Origin: Ceratothoa steindachneri
Taxonomy: Eukaryota; Arthropoda; Malacostraca; Isopoda; Cymothoidae
Direction of reading: 5' to 3'
NCBI GenBank assembly: GCA_963969495.1
Contig: OZ018328.1
Coordinates: forward strand, 132,218,468-132,282,467
DNA: 64,000 nt
Below, in pieces: positions 22,971 through 36,714 of the stretch; position 1 is the first letter of the stretch; each line of letters opens with the position of its first letter. Below the pieces are notes generated by a model that saw nothing but the letters and a program-made list of their open reading frames with translations, was not told the DNA's origin and searched no databases. Both the position numbers and the translations under genes were made by a program.

Positions 22971-23110
22971 TAAAGATATGCCACTTGCCAGCATTTTTTT
23001 CCGCCTTTCGTCTTCTGAAAAGAAAGTCTTTGAAAAGGTTAAAAAGCTGCAGCACAAAATTAACCATCACTGTCGATTTTAACAAATCTTGTATACAACA
23101 TGGCCTTATA

Positions 23111-23381
<271 letters not shown>

Positions 23382-23447
<66 letters not shown>
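23382..23447. repeat. (TA)n microsatellite between mirrored element ends
   Basis: Pure TA tract flanked by TTGAGTTCTTTTACT on the left and AGTAAAAGAACTCAA on the right, so the tract sits at the centre of a palindrome. Confidence 0.95.
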
Positions 23448-23449
<2 letters not shown>

Positions 23450-23495
23450 TAAAAGAACTCAATGGCCCGTTATGGTATATGATAGTGAAACCATT
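23448..23495 (+). repeat. Mirrored copy of the Penelope-type end
   Basis: AGTAAAAGAACTCAATGGCC, then GTTATGGTATATGATAGTG and AAACCATT, is the inverted copy of 23,333-23,381. It stops before the ribozyme core and passes into unrelated sequence. Confidence 0.75.
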
Positions 23496-26266
23496 CGGTT
23501 TCTTACCATCATTGCAGTATTGCTCTCTTCTGAATCCTTCTTTCTGATATTGAGTGTATTTATACAATTACACTTCTTTCATCACTATTGTCCGAGAATA
23601 CACATTTTTCCTCAAGGTCAACTAAAAAAAAAACATCCTTTTCGGGAAGGGCAACGGAGCTCCCGTTCACGATATTATATCCGACCCCAACGAGAAGCGA
23701 CCCCTAGTGCTTTCGTGTTGGCAACGATTGTCCTTCCGATCTTTATTACACGATGTGAGGGAATTATAGCGCTACTTACAAGCAAAGGTAATTAACTGGG
23801 TCACAAAACTTCCCGTCTCGTAACCGGATCCTCCGAAAGAACAGCACCGGCCATGTGTCCTTGAGCGGCGATGAGATGGGATCTATTATAAAGGCAACCA
23901 CGCAATAATTGTATTGTCACCTTTAAAGGCTTGAGTTTTTTCGAATTACTCCTTCGTACCTTTTAATTATGGAAAATTTGATGTTATTTCTGTACTCATG
24001 AGAACGAGAGCAGTGGTTTCCAACCTCGAGAGTGACTAAGTAAAAATAATATATTAGAACCATAATAACGGTAGGACTAAGAGTCTTCATTGTAAACCCC
24101 GAGAAAAAGGTATCCGGGAGCACAATACGCTTTGGATTCGGGAAAAACAAAACAGACAAAAATATAAATAATCCCAATCAATCTGGAGAATAAATCTCGC
24201 AATACAATGTGTACTTTGTTGATTTCAATTGAACCATAGCAAAGGCTCGAAAATCAAATGGATTTGTTCAATTGACTATTGCCTGTATGCAGAGCAGAAA
24301 GAGTAAGGTCATATACCCTCTTACGGCGCTTGGCGGAACTGTCGAAGACCCAGGCTTGTCATACCGACAGTGGCTTTGATGCGCACCAACCACATATTGT
24401 GGGCAAATGGTTGATGAAGAGCGAAAGTGTTTAGAGAAGAAAGTGACGGAAAATGTATGAACCAATTCCAGGAAAATGAGGCAAAAGCATAAAAGTTCTT
24501 GGTGACGATTTTATTTATGCATAAATTAAAAGAAAATTGAGTAAGTCAACGTGAGAATGCTTATTAGTACGAATTGAATAAGGAAAGAGAGAGAGAGACA
24601 AATAACTGAAAAAATGAATGAATAGAAAAAATAATGGTGAAAATGTTTATTAAAGAAAGACATTTAAAAACATTTTGGATCAGATTAGGAAGAAAGAAAG
24701 TAAGAACGGATAAAGGATACAAGTATATAAAGACTAAGAAAATTGATGAAAGGTAATACTAAGAAGGACTACACCAGTAAGCTTCGTCAACCTTAAATTG
24801 TGAAAGTGTATGCTGTTTATTTATCTACCTTAAAACTACTTAGCTAAGATAAGGGACACTTATTTGTACAAAGTAGAACCCCTTTGCTGAAAATCTTAGA
24901 AATTTAACGCCATAAATGAACATATTTATGAATAACGATGGATTAGAATGTCCTGGTGCAAACACAACACACTATCGAATTAACGCCAACGAAACCATCA
25001 TTTCCGCCGTTGTGCTGTAAGGAGATATTCGAAGCCATAAGAGAATGCTAGTTCTCGACGATTCTTCCAGAATCTTCTTTGTTCTAAGGGTTGCGTTGGC
25101 CTACTATTGTCTGGACACAGACCGAACAACGTAGGATGGAACGAACACCGCCGGCACATGAGGATGTTATCAATAGTGGACCGGAAAATTATTTTATTTT
25201 AGATGCTTCTTCCTTCTGTATCCTGACGAGCGGTTTCAATCTTAACGATGATCGCAGCAACAGAAGCTTTGCAAGAATAATGAAAGACTGTCTACTCTTT
25301 TGTAAGGTTTCATGCCACAAAAGAGGGTTAAGGGGTTTGCTCTTTTCGTCGCATGATTCAGAGGTCTATGTAATTATGTTACACCGACATTAGGTTCGTA
25401 GTAGCTATTGGAGGTTTTTACATGCGTTAAGAAGTCATGGTGAGTCTATAGTTGTTCGTTTCTTCCCGAACATCTAATTATAACCATCCTTTGAATACGC
25501 TGTCATTTATGTTATGCCGATTCTTCGATACTCTTTAGAATGTGCTTTGTTAGCTAAAGGATTGTGTTTTCATTCACTTTAAATATAACATTGAGATGCT
25601 TGTAAAATAGAAGAGAAATTAAAGAATGAATAGATAAGTTCAGATCAAGTAAATTAGAGCTAGATTATTCCAAGCCCGTTGACTTCAACCATTCTTTTCC
25701 ATTAGAACTTGTAAATTCTTGACAATTTCATAAAATAAAATTGATGTAGGGCTCGTTCTATAAAATAGGTAGGCCTCTGGCACCAAATTGCAGGATTTAA
25801 TAGGCCCCGCGAGGGACTGTACAAATGGACGCTCGGTGGATTTATCAAATCCTAAAAGTTGCTATGTGTATAAATTAAGGAAATAATATGCTAAGTTTAA
25901 TAAATAAAGAAACAAAAAGAATTAGGAAATGAAACTATATATATGTTAAACTGTACAAATAGATGTGAGGCAAGCGGTCGTTAGAGTCGCACGCCATACC
26001 ACGAACATACAAGGATAAATACTGGACAAATACGAGGGTCGCACTTAAATAAACATATGCGTGTCGGGAACATTTATCAACAGCTGAACAAATATAGGCT
26101 CTGACCTGCAGCAAGCGATTCCCTATAATCAAACTAAATCTAGAGGAATTAGATAGGCACAACTGGTACACAGAGCTGTCGGAAACTCTATCCAAAGGGT
26201 GGAAATAACGAACAAACTAGATCATTGGATCCTCCCCGCGGACAAGTCAAGGTCACGCCCCTCGAA
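23496..26266. other. No recognised gene
   Basis: The plus frame that enters from the repeat (to 23,795) and a 100-codon frame at 25,091-25,393 show no domain I recognise. A solitary CAGTGGTTTCCAACC near 24,010 resembles one end of the hAT MITE at 55.0 kb, with no partner found. Confidence 0.35.
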
Positions 26267-26385
<119 letters not shown>

Positions 26386-26392
26386 AATGGGG

Positions 26393-26610
26393 CAAGAATA
26401 GATTAGAATCATTATTCCTTATTCATTAACTCAATAATCTAGCACTTTTGTCGATATAATATAATCAAATGCTTTACTATTTGTGTATTCTAATAACGAA
26501 TTTGTATTCAAGGTACAAAATAAATAAGATGTTCAATTTTCGATTACTTTGCTGTTGTGTAACTATAGTAAATAAACTTTTGACCATGTATCGGATATTT
26601 ATTGCACCCA

Positions 26611-26700
<90 letters not shown>

Positions 26701-26742
26701 TCTCATAGATCAAGAATAGATTAGAATCATTATTCCTTATTC
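26393..26742. mobile_element. (TA)n-ended insert with 32-bp flanking duplication
   Basis: A 32-bp block beginning CAAGAATAGATTAGAATC occurs identically at 26,393-26,424 and 26,711-26,742. Between them are about 185 bp of AT-rich sequence, an (TA)n tract (26,612-26,697) and 13 bases. This looks like an insertion with a long target-site duplication and a TA-rich 3' end. A local duplication mediated by the microsatellites is the alternative. Confidence 0.5.
26612..26697. repeat. (TA)n microsatellite
   Basis: Pure TA tract of about 86 bases. Confidence 0.95.
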
Positions 26743-29700
26743 GCGTCACGGAATCGCGTTGTTTACTTCAGACTCGATACTTTGCGTAATACAGAAAGCC
26801 TACACATTGACCGCAAAGAACTCGAACCGTTTCCGCTTGCTCTTTTTAGTAGGCCAATTTAAGAATAAAGTTATATTTTCATTGCCACGTCCTTTCCAAG
26901 TCTTTTACTTACTCCGATTACAGAACCACCTTCGGTAAGCCCAGCCTAACGCATAACCCTCGTGAGAAATTATAAGGAGTCAGAACTAATTCGACAGATG
27001 CGCAAAGTAGACTCACTGCCTAAAGTCCTCGTCACCTGTCAAGCGCAATAGCAACGAGGACTCTTCAATACACGCCCTTATAATTACCGTCCATGCTCCC
27101 ACAAACCGGTAACCTATACCACCCAAACAAACCGGTAACCTCATTGGGTAACTTCAACGGTATCATCACCTGATAACCTCAACGGTAACTTCCCTCCCCC
27201 TATAAACTAACATCTCCCCCCCTCCCTATATTGTCACAAAAGTACGAGTACAAAAAGGAACTAGGACTTAAAAATACAAAGTTAAACCTTGGGTTTAGAA
27301 CGAAAGTCAAATCAAAGTCAACTTAGTGTGCAGATGCCTCAAATTGCTTTCTTTCAATTGTAAAGACAAGTCATAAGAAGCAAAGGCGATGTCCAAAGAC
27401 TACACAAACTTACTCCTTCGTATTCGTCTCGGAATTAAGCTAACGACCAGATTGGACGTCAAGCACGAGCCACTCGTCATCAGAAGAAAAAGAACAACAA
27501 CAAAAATAAGGAATTGGCTCGAAATCCTCGCACAAATAGTTATTTTACACTTTTTTTCTGATTAGCCATTTGGGGGCGATAACACACGAAATTAACGTCA
27601 CCATCTGTTTTCGCTACGAAGTAATAATACGACAATTAGCAGTGTTAATTTTGCTCATTGACCGCTTTGTTTGCTTCATGATGTTCTTGTTTACTCTGCG
27701 GTTTGTCGTTGCGGTTACCATTACCGGGTTTATGGAGCTCTATCCAATATGAATTCTCACTTCTCTGCGGTTTCGATCACGGTTTAATGACTATCCGTTA
27801 ATGTTCCCTACAAACCGGTTATCATCATAGACCAATTCTGCCACATGAGACTTGCGGAAGAAGCTAAAGAGACGGTATGGAAACATGGTTTCTTAAAACT
27901 GAGATCGATTGGAGCCGTGCATTTCTCGCTCGAGATCTCTCTGATCCATTGCCGTTATTTGGAAGAATTAGTGAAAACTAATCGTCTTGGGGTAAAAATT
28001 AACATAACTTGGATTGGTATAGGAAACTACACTGACATTTGGCTGTTTTACAATGGATGTTAAATATGCGTAGAAAACCTGCTATGTTTGTTTGTTCAGT
28101 TCTTTAAAATTACAAATATATACGTGATAACCAAATTCTCCCTAGTTGGACGCGGTTTCACTTGAAAGCAAATAAAAGACGCTTTTCTCATATTATCCCC
28201 ATTTCCCCTTCAAAGCTGAAGTAATATTTATATTTTTCTCTTATATATACATGCTTACTTTAGTGCCTCCTGGGCTAGTATCATCGGTAGCTGTATCCTC
28301 CAGGAAAGCTACCCCCGGTTTGGGTCGGCCCCACTATTCTCTAACTAACGAAATATTGTTTATTTTTTGGAGGGGCTTGATGTTTGGACAATATTCCATA
28401 AGTTGTTGTGTTTTCGGTGATGTGGCTGCATATTGGATATTTCATGTTGTGTTTGCCTTTTTTATGTGTTTGTAGTTATGTAGGGATAGTGGTTGCCAGA
28501 CCTATATAAGGCTGACTATGATGTATCTGGTTGTGGTATCCACTATCTTTGGCTATGTCCCATGGACGCTCATCATACATAAAACAACATTATTTTAAAC
28601 AACGATGGGCTGCCAGTAGTACTAAACTGTTTGGGAGATTGCGAGGGTGTTTTGGGGGTATGTATGTACATGATTTCTGTCATGGCATGAGGTAGGAAGG
28701 AGAGAAATGAGAGGTGTCAGGAGGGTGTAGTATTCTTGTCTCTGGTTTTCTTCAGAGACCGTGGCATGAGTGGATGGGAAATGGGATGCAGAGCATGTTT
28801 AGGTGAGCGTCAATGTGAGGTATTTTTGTCTCTGCGTCTGTGATTAATTACAGTAGGTTGGGAGAATCCTGTGATTACACAGAGGAGTTTGGTGTAAGTT
28901 GGAGGGGTTTTTTTTTAACATTAGAAATGGTTAGTAATGGTTGGAATCATGGATGAGTGTGGGAGAACGAAGTGTTTGTACAATATAATGTGTTTTTTCT
29001 CTTGTGCGAAAAAGGAGATGGTAAGTTTCGGTAGCGTTTAGTTGTTTATGCCCTACCGTAGATGTTAGTTGTGTTGATAGAAGCTCATTTGTCAAACGTA
29101 ATTTATGCACCTGCCACCATTGTTTTTATTTGAAGAATTGATTTTAGCCGATTAATGTATATAAATTATCCATATATAATCCATTAGGTCACTTTAATGT
29201 AATTTAAAAGTAGGATTCATAGAGCTTTTCGTATTAGCTCCTTCGTTAAAGAATTTCAGTACCTAAAACTCTTTGTTAACTAAATTTTTTTTAGCAGAAT
29301 GCGACTTGGAATAAACTAACACCTAATGTTTATACAATATGTTTGCTTCTAAACTATGCGTATCATCAGTTCCAAAGCAAAAAAAAAATGTCAATTTATC
29401 CTTTTCTGACAACCTCCCTTTCAAGAGTAATCAAGACATCAATTCTTTCGAGTCATTTTCCTCAATGTAATTTTATTTAATCACGGGCACGAGGTGCTAG
29501 AATCATAACATCGGGTAAACTACCATTCAACTAAGGATTTGTAAGGTTGTAGAGATTCCTTACAGAAGTGTTCTTCCTATTTTAAAACCAGAACACAATG
29601 GTGTTTCTTCTGTCAACCTCATGACTAACTAAAAATATTCACCAACAGCGCTCACCTTACTTTTCACTTACTCAACCTTTCTTCTTATACGTCTCTCGTC

Positions 29701-32700
29701 CATGTATCAGTTGCTTTGACAAACCCATCGATACATGTTAGTCTCAATTTCATTTTTTTTTATGCAATATTTTATATTTGCGTCTTATTTCTTTTCTTGG
29801 TAATGTTTAATTGGGCTATTGTCCAACTTAACTTCTTACTACAATTGTCCTAATTTTCATCCTCATTCCGTTTATCTTCATTGCACCTATGGGTCTGACC
29901 TTTGCACTCCAGCTATTTTTTTACTCGATGCACATAATGTATATTTTTCATTATGTTGGTTTTTAATGTTTGCTCACTGAAAATGGTCGCAGAATTGAAC
30001 TGAAAGTTTTCGATTTTGAATAAATAAAGCTAGGCATCAGTGCCTACGTCTTCCTTTTCATGTTATTTTATAAAATAGTCATTTAATTATTTGAAGTTCA
30101 TTCATATGGTTAATTTAACTATCATTAAAATGTTCTTAAACTTGAATTTTGGTCTAAAATCGGACCTCCGCCCCTCAAATACAATCACCAAACCTGCGGT
30201 CGGACTAATATTGAAATTACACAGTGATTTTTGTTATTAAGAGCTTTTCTTTTCCTGATTCATTTTTATTTAAAAAATATCACAACTGGTTTTAGCAATA
30301 AGTTAATTTTCCCCACAGGAAAACGATTGTAACGAAAGACAGACGAACGAAGGAAATGATTCGATGGAGAACAAGAATCGTAAAATAATGGCGTAAGATG
30401 TCAAAGTCACACCATCAATCCATGTCACATTAAATAATAAGCTCCCACAGAGAATGTTCGTTACAATGGACAATGACACCCAGAAGTACGACCTTTTATT
30501 ACATCGCGATGCCCTTTATTCACCTAAGAAAACTGTTCTCTTTAAGTTAAGTAATTAAATATGAAATAAGCGATATAACTAATCGAGAAAATCTGCTAAA
30601 TGCAGAAAATGACAAAGGATTTGAATGATAAATAAATGAGCTCATTTTTGTGAATGGTGGTAAAATGCTACAAAGTTCATTTCCGAAAGTTCGATTGGAA
30701 TAAATATGTTGCAATATCTCCCTTACCATACACTCCGGCTGCCATACTCCGGCTGCTACAACTGAAATCAATAGCAAAGGTGAATTAGTTTTACTCTATT
30801 TCAAAGAATTTATTCACTTTGTAATGTATTATAATCATCCATATTAATTCTCTGTTATTTATTTTTTAAAAAAATCACAAAACAGTTGTCAACCCTCATC
30901 TGCACACGACGTTAAGTTAGCGACCGCCTCAGTCTGGGTATGCATGTGGTGAAGTGAGGTTGTGTTTTCCTGCCGCCGCCTTCTTCGTAAGTGGACAACC
31001 CACATGATCTCTCTCTGGGATTTTGAATTTGTTGCCGCGTTTTTAAGATTTAAGTTAGTAAATAATAACAATTCACTTGTTAAATTTATACCTTATGTCT
31101 CCATTTGACAAATTAAATTGCATATTATTTATAAATAAAATGATTATAGAGAAAAAATAGCAACATGTTAAGGTTTCTAAAGCAATAATATATGCCGTAG
31201 TTAAATGCGAGTTATTGGATAATTTCCCCCATCCAAACTGTGATTTAGCCTAAATCGTTCAATTAACAGCTCCGTAAAAGGAATAAGAATAGCCTTCCTT
31301 CATCGACTCCCTATAATCAAACAAAATAGAAGAATCCCTCCCTCCCCCGCCTCGGTGCAGGGAAAAGGAGAAAGGAAGAAAGCCGCCCCTTCGTTCAGTG
31401 CAGAAACGAGGGGAAACTCCTTCTGAGGACTCCCGAGTGGTTACCTGCCCGGAAAGAACAAGGGGGAAAAAATCGGGGACATTCCAATGACTTTGCCTTG
31501 GCGAGCATCGGAGATTTATTCCCTATCCTCGGTGTTGTTTTCCCGTAGAGATTTTCGGCAATTTTCGTATTAGGTATAGGGAAAGAACCTCTCTCTCTCT
31601 CTCTCTCTCGATTGCGGAAGCAAGTAGCGGAAAGATCTCTTTCAAATGAGACTTTTATGATGAAGCTTTATCGCTATTCGGGGGTGACTTTTCAAAAGTG
31701 GATTGTGCCGTATACTCAAACCAATTCTGGGCGTGCGCCAATGGAGGTAAACTGTAGCCGCGTGGCTTTCGGCAGCCATGGCATAGAGTACGATGAAATA
31801 AGATGGCTTTTTGCAATAGCAGATGCGCAAGAATTGTATCACTAATCCGAGAATTAATGTATATAAAGTAACGAAACAGGAGACAATTGTTCGAAAATCG
31901 TGACCATGGCTTGTATTCGTTCGTCGATGTCGGACGGAGGAGGGTCGCGGGAGAACATCCACAAGATAAACCTGAATACAAAGAAATCCATCACACAGGT
32001 GAGTTACGAGACACAGGTTTAGGAACACAGCTGCCCTGTCCGACTGCTCGACCTGTCTTTTCGGGGCCTTACGACATTTGGAGAGGGAGCTGGTGGGAGT
32101 CTTTAAAAGCTGGAGTATTTATGGTGCTTATTCGACTTATTTATACACTTCGATTTCAGCTTATCTCGCGTGTGACGTAAGAAATCAAGGACTATTTAGC
32201 GGTGCTAAAAATGTATAAAAATGACTACAATCAAGTTGTAGAGAGTCTTTTTCAGAACAGGCCCGACAGCGAATTAGGCGTTCAAGGCTATCGCAAGGTT
32301 AAGGTTAAGCTGCCGCTGTGATTCGGGGGAATGAAATTTTGATCTTGGATTGCAAAAAGACACTTGATTAGAAGAAGGAGAATAATCCTTTAAGACAATC
32401 GTTTATTTTATTCACGTTTGGTGCAAAGAGTTGACAACTACTGTTTCTTGTGTTAAACAGCTTAAATTAAAGCCTGGGTTTTGGTCTCATAAACTTTAAA
32501 AGTTTTTCAGTACATACCTCCTAATCATTTACTCTTGGTTGATTTTAGATCAATGCTTATTTTCTTGGCCTAAAGGCAGAAAACCACTTTTCTAAGAATT
32601 CTTTTGATATACGGAAAGAACAATCATCAGAGCTTATTTTTTCATTTAAATTTGCTTTTATATACCAACAAATACAAAAAGAAACAGCTATTGTTTAATT

Positions 32701-34131
32701 TTAATGTATTTTCTGAACTTAACGATTTGTAATTATTTTTTTTTAGTCCCAAACATCTGATAATTATATTTATTTTCCGAACTTTTAGAAAAATATACTA
32801 AAAGAAAGCCATAATTTTGATAAATTTGTCAAATCTTTCTCTTTTCCAATCCTTTTTCTTTTAAAAAAATTAAATATAGCCTTTAATTTTAGAAAGTTTC
32901 ACTATGCTAATTTAAAAAAAAATTACAATAACATACAAAGTCACACTTGAACTAAAATATTATTTTTTTATTTCAAACTGTTAAAAAAATTGCCTTCCTA
33001 AAATATAGTTAGCGAAAATGAAAGAAATCTGTAGTCGTTATGTCGTCATACTATGACGTATTGAATCATGTGTCACCTAAAATTGTAATAAATTGGTCCT
33101 ATCTGTAAACTACCTCCACCTATTTTATGGTTTAGGTTAGATTAGGTTTGGTTTGGAGAATACCATGAAGTCCGAAGTGATATCATGGCGGTAGAACGAG
33201 GATAGATTACTTAAATTATATTTCTATAAGAAATAGATGCAAGCTAATTGGCGTGATATAGAAAAAATGCTATAAAATTAGCTTTCAAATGATGTATAAT
33301 GCATTGAGTTTTGCTTAGTAATAAGAAGACTCAAGTCGTCCTTGATCGTTACCGAATATGAGTTTGTATTGCATATGTTTTTGATTTGAATATTCGACAA
33401 CGATTACATGTTTAATTCATAAGTAATCAAATCTTGAAGGAAATATAACTGTATTTTCACTTATTTACTTACCTCTTTTCCTTTTGACTTTCCAATATGG
33501 TACATAACGGTAAATATGGTTACCATTAGAAGACCAAACTAATCAAGACCAAATCATTTGTTCGGTGGCTTATGTATCATCTGCCTTTTCTTCCATGCTG
33601 GGTATTGAAGAGGAGAAAATGTACGTACCATACTACATTCAACGGTGTCGTGGTACAACTACTCTATACCATACACTACTCCTATATTATGTGTGTGTGG
33701 GAGGGGAGGGGGTGAATTAATCACCTACTGCACCACGAACCGTTGAAGGATTGTTCGCAGAGATTAACGACCGACTAGGAGGTCACACTTGAGGAGTTGG
33801 GTTTCAAATCCTTAATAATCAAACAGAGTGCATAAATGGTTGGCGAGATTTACTTGAATAGGCCGAGAGTATCGTTCAAGGTTAGTTAAAGATAAACAAC
33901 AAAAATATAATTTCATTTACAAAGATTAAAATAAGAATAATAATAGACAAAGGGAAATTATTTAAATTGAAAGAGTCTCTTGATAATTATTATGAGGAGG
34001 GATTTTCAAACTAGAGTTAATTGATTAATGTAACTAGGCTCAGATCAAAAGGGGGAACTTGACAATACTAATAATGGAGGGGGTTTCAGTCTTATGGGTC
34101 GATGACTTCGAGGAAGGTCCTGCTTGCGATG
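26743..34131. other. Long stretch without assignable features
   Basis: No transposon or host domain recognised. Small items are GGTAAC-containing repeats at 27,112-27,195, a T/G-rich patch at 28.5-28.95 kb, a CT microsatellite at 31,591-31,609, AT-rich sequence at 32.4-33.1 kb, and a GGTTTAGGTTAGATTAGG-like run at 33,127. Near 31.6-32.2 kb frames of 60-130 codons overlap on both strands in more GC-balanced sequence. This is the likeliest place for a host exon or promoter, but I can name nothing in it. Confidence 0.35.
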
Positions 34132-34200
34132 AGGCGAGTGGGGAACGATCCGATGAGGCAAGTGGGGCACGATCCGAATGGGGCAGGTGGGGTACGATCC
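34128..34200 (+). repeat. 24-bp tandem repeat, three copies
   Basis: GAGGCGAGTGGGGAACGATC, then CGAT, is repeated three times with substitutions. It is open on both strands (GERSDEASGARSEW on plus), which reflects the 24-bp period rather than a gene. Confidence 0.8.
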
Positions 34201-35117
34201 AAACCAACCTTACGATGAAGATAGCCAAACTTCAAAAATGACGTTCGACGGGGAATGTGGGAATTCTCGTAATTCCACTGAAAGAGGAATCTTATTTCTC
34301 CCCAAAGGTAATCGAGGGAGATTTTCTTCGGTTCGATTAAATGAAGGGAGACTATTGCACAAATTCAAAAGCTTGCAGTTCATAGAAGCTACGAATTGAC
34401 TTGGGTAGAATCACGGTTGAAGTCTGCGGACTGACGAACGCTCACGGGACGAGACGATAAGGACGGCCTTGAGGTGCGGGCTGGGTTCGTCGAACTGCAG
34501 AATAACCCGAGTATTTGTATTCCCGATTCTGAAGGGGAAGGGGGAGTTTGGAGAAAGGAGTCACAAGCTCCAGACATCTTAATCCGTAGGCGGAGTCGAT
34601 TCATCATTTAGCACCTCGTCACCGGGGGGTGGGGGCTTGGGACGAGTTCGCAGGATTGGGAAATATTTTCCAAAAGTGCTCAGGATTCGAAAATTCGAGA
34701 ATGTTCGAACAAGAAATCACGTTGGCCATGGCCGGATACCAATAGCACGTGGTCTCCGATAAATTGGGGGAGTGTGGTCAGAGGTTGTTCTTTTCCAAAC
34801 AGCTATGATGAGTACAACCATAACATGACCTATGTAGATGGTCATCTGATCGTATTATTGTTATGGTTATAATATGTAATGGTGGAGAGGGGTTGTAATA
34901 CGCACATCTCCCCAATAGGAGAGAAAAGTTGGTCTCGAATAGTTGAAAAGTGCATCCAGTTGAAACAAACCTAGGACACCATAATGCAACCATACCAAAC
35001 CTAATTTAAGCCAACCCTAATCCAACCACCGGTCTCCGTGGGCACTTCTCCCTCTCTTATTTACTTCTGACATTGATGTATCTATCTCCACCGCGAAACT
35101 TTAACTCCCTTATGGTA
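34201..35117. other. No recognised feature
   Basis: G-rich, with no assignable frame. Confidence 0.4.
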
Positions 35118-36020
35118 CGAGGGGCGGTCAATAAGCTTTGCAATTCGGATACAAGAAAACGAGATTTGAGGAAAAGTGTTTTATTATTTTTCAATATAAC
35201 TACCCTCGGCTTCAATGCACTTGCGCCACTTTTCCCTGAGGCTTCGAATTCCCGACAACCAGAAATCTCCCGACTGCTGTTCAATCCACTCCTGGACGGC
35301 GAGCTGGACATCTTCATCGTCCCCAAACCGGCGTCCACGCAGTGCAGATTTGCGCTAGCGGAATAAAAAGTAGTCGCTAGGGGCCAGATCTGGACTGTAT
35401 GGGGGATGGCTGTGCTTCTCGAATCCGCACTCGCGCAGGGTAGTTTGTGCAACTCTGGCCTTGTGGACTTTGACGACGTTGAAGTCGATCATGGGGCATG
35501 AGGTTTCATGGCCAAATTGTCGTGGATGATGTTGATAACACTTGCATGTGATATTCCAAGTTCTCGCTCGATTTCTTCGACCTTCACCCGTCGATTTTTG
35601 AGGATGATCCTCTCTAGACGGGCCACATTGTCCTCGATGGTCACGTCTGACGGGCGTCCTGGACGGGGGTCATCTTCAAGGGACTCACGACCATGGCGGA
35701 ACTCTATATTCCAGCGAGCAATGGTTGCATAGGAAGGGGCGGTGTCGGTGTACACTGCAACCATGCCTTCATGGATCTCTTTTGCATTCTTGCCTTCCTT
35801 GGACAAAAATTTTATTACTGCGTGGTGCTCAACCATCTTCATTGTTGAAAAATTTGTGACTGACGATCTGCGATCAGGTGCTGCTTCTTAAATAGACGAG
35901 GTAGGAGCGTGCGGCTTCAGGTTCTGACTTGTCATAACTTGTCCTAACACCCCCACAAACAGCCATCCCCTTTCCTCTGTTTTGCCCTATCGATTCTCAA
36001 AACTTATTGACCGCCCCTCT
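35118..36020 (-). mobile_element. Mariner-like element with central deletion, intact ends
   Basis: The ends are near-identical inverted repeats (GAGGGGCGGTCAATAAG on both, read inward), each flanked by TA. The 903-bp element encodes on the minus strand a 117-codon N-terminal frame (35,842-35,489). It reads EHHAVIKFLSKEGKNAKEIH, then PSYATIARWNIEFRHGRESL and DDPRPGRPSD, then ELGISHASVINIIHDNL: the two helix-turn-helix DNA-binding motifs and the linker. After a frame change come ARVAQTTLRECGFEKHSHPP and YSPDLAPSDYFLF, the last catalytic block. The C-terminus follows after a stop. The first two catalytic aspartate blocks are missing. It is an unusually clean copy, so a recent trans-mobilised derivative is likely. 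Confidence 0.85.
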
Positions 36021-36714
36021 TAAGTTAAGTTAGGTTAAGTAAATTATATTTTATTTATTCGAATTGGCGTAGGCCTTGGTAATGATTCTTTAAATATTTT
36101 CCATGTCTTATGTTCTTCCCAGTACGTAGACACTAAGGGTGGGGGGCACTGCTTACATCCCTTTCGGTCAAAAATATTGCACTCATAACAATAATACGAC
36201 CGACCATACGACCAGGTAGGTATAGTTTTGGTTGCCTAAATCCAAGACCCTGAATAGAGTAGGGGCGATTTTCACTGCCCCGTAGCTGTATCTCGCTCAC
36301 GATTGAAAAAGGTTAGGGATACAACTGGTTTCACTCCCACGAGGATCGGCCGTTGGTGCCTTCGAACTTGCAAGCGATTGTCATTCTTATCTTAATGTGA
36401 ACTTCATCATCGGATCGGGGATATCTCCTCTACAATAAAAAAGCGACCGAGTATCATAATTAACTAAGACATGGGCGAAAATCTTAGCTGAAATCAACTG
36501 CCAACCCTAACAGCGGGGCATAGGAGAGGTCGCGCAAGGCGTCGAGATAACAGTTCGTACTTTGAAACGAGCACTCACAAGTACGACCTTGAGCTTCGTC
36601 GTAGACTTCCTCGAGGCGTCCTGAAAGGGACCCATACATGGATGGGACAATTTGGGTTACATCCTGCGCCCCCTTATAAAGGGAATCCTCCTAGAAGCGA
36701 GTACCAACGCTGTT
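36021..36714. other. No recognised feature
   Basis: Includes a TTAAGTTAAGTTAGGTTAAG run right after the mariner end. Confidence 0.4.

Larger units (their letters stand above)
22761..23032. mobile_element. Palindromic element with ~110-bp arms
   Basis: Arm 22,761-22,870 and arm 22,921-23,032 are inverted copies with about 90% identity by eye. Each carries AAAAAAATGCTGGCAAGTGG, then TTATTAGCCGAGACGTCTTT and GGTCATCTTCTGGGCAAA in inward-reading order. The 50-bp spacer is A- and T-rich. A hammerhead-like core lies in each arm facing outward. (TA)n lies outside both arms. Confidence 0.7.

Noticed and set aside
24000..24040. CAGTGGTTTCCAACC as a second hAT MITE
   Set aside because: Only one end found, without interior similarity or target duplication.
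28480..28930. Possible minus-strand jockey-like LINE tail
   Set aside because: Reverse complement is C-rich with faint resemblance to the LINE C-terminus, but no continuous block convinced me.
34040..34241. Short Glu/Ser/Arg-rich proteins on both strands
   Set aside because: Produced by a three-copy 24-bp repeat, a multiple of three.
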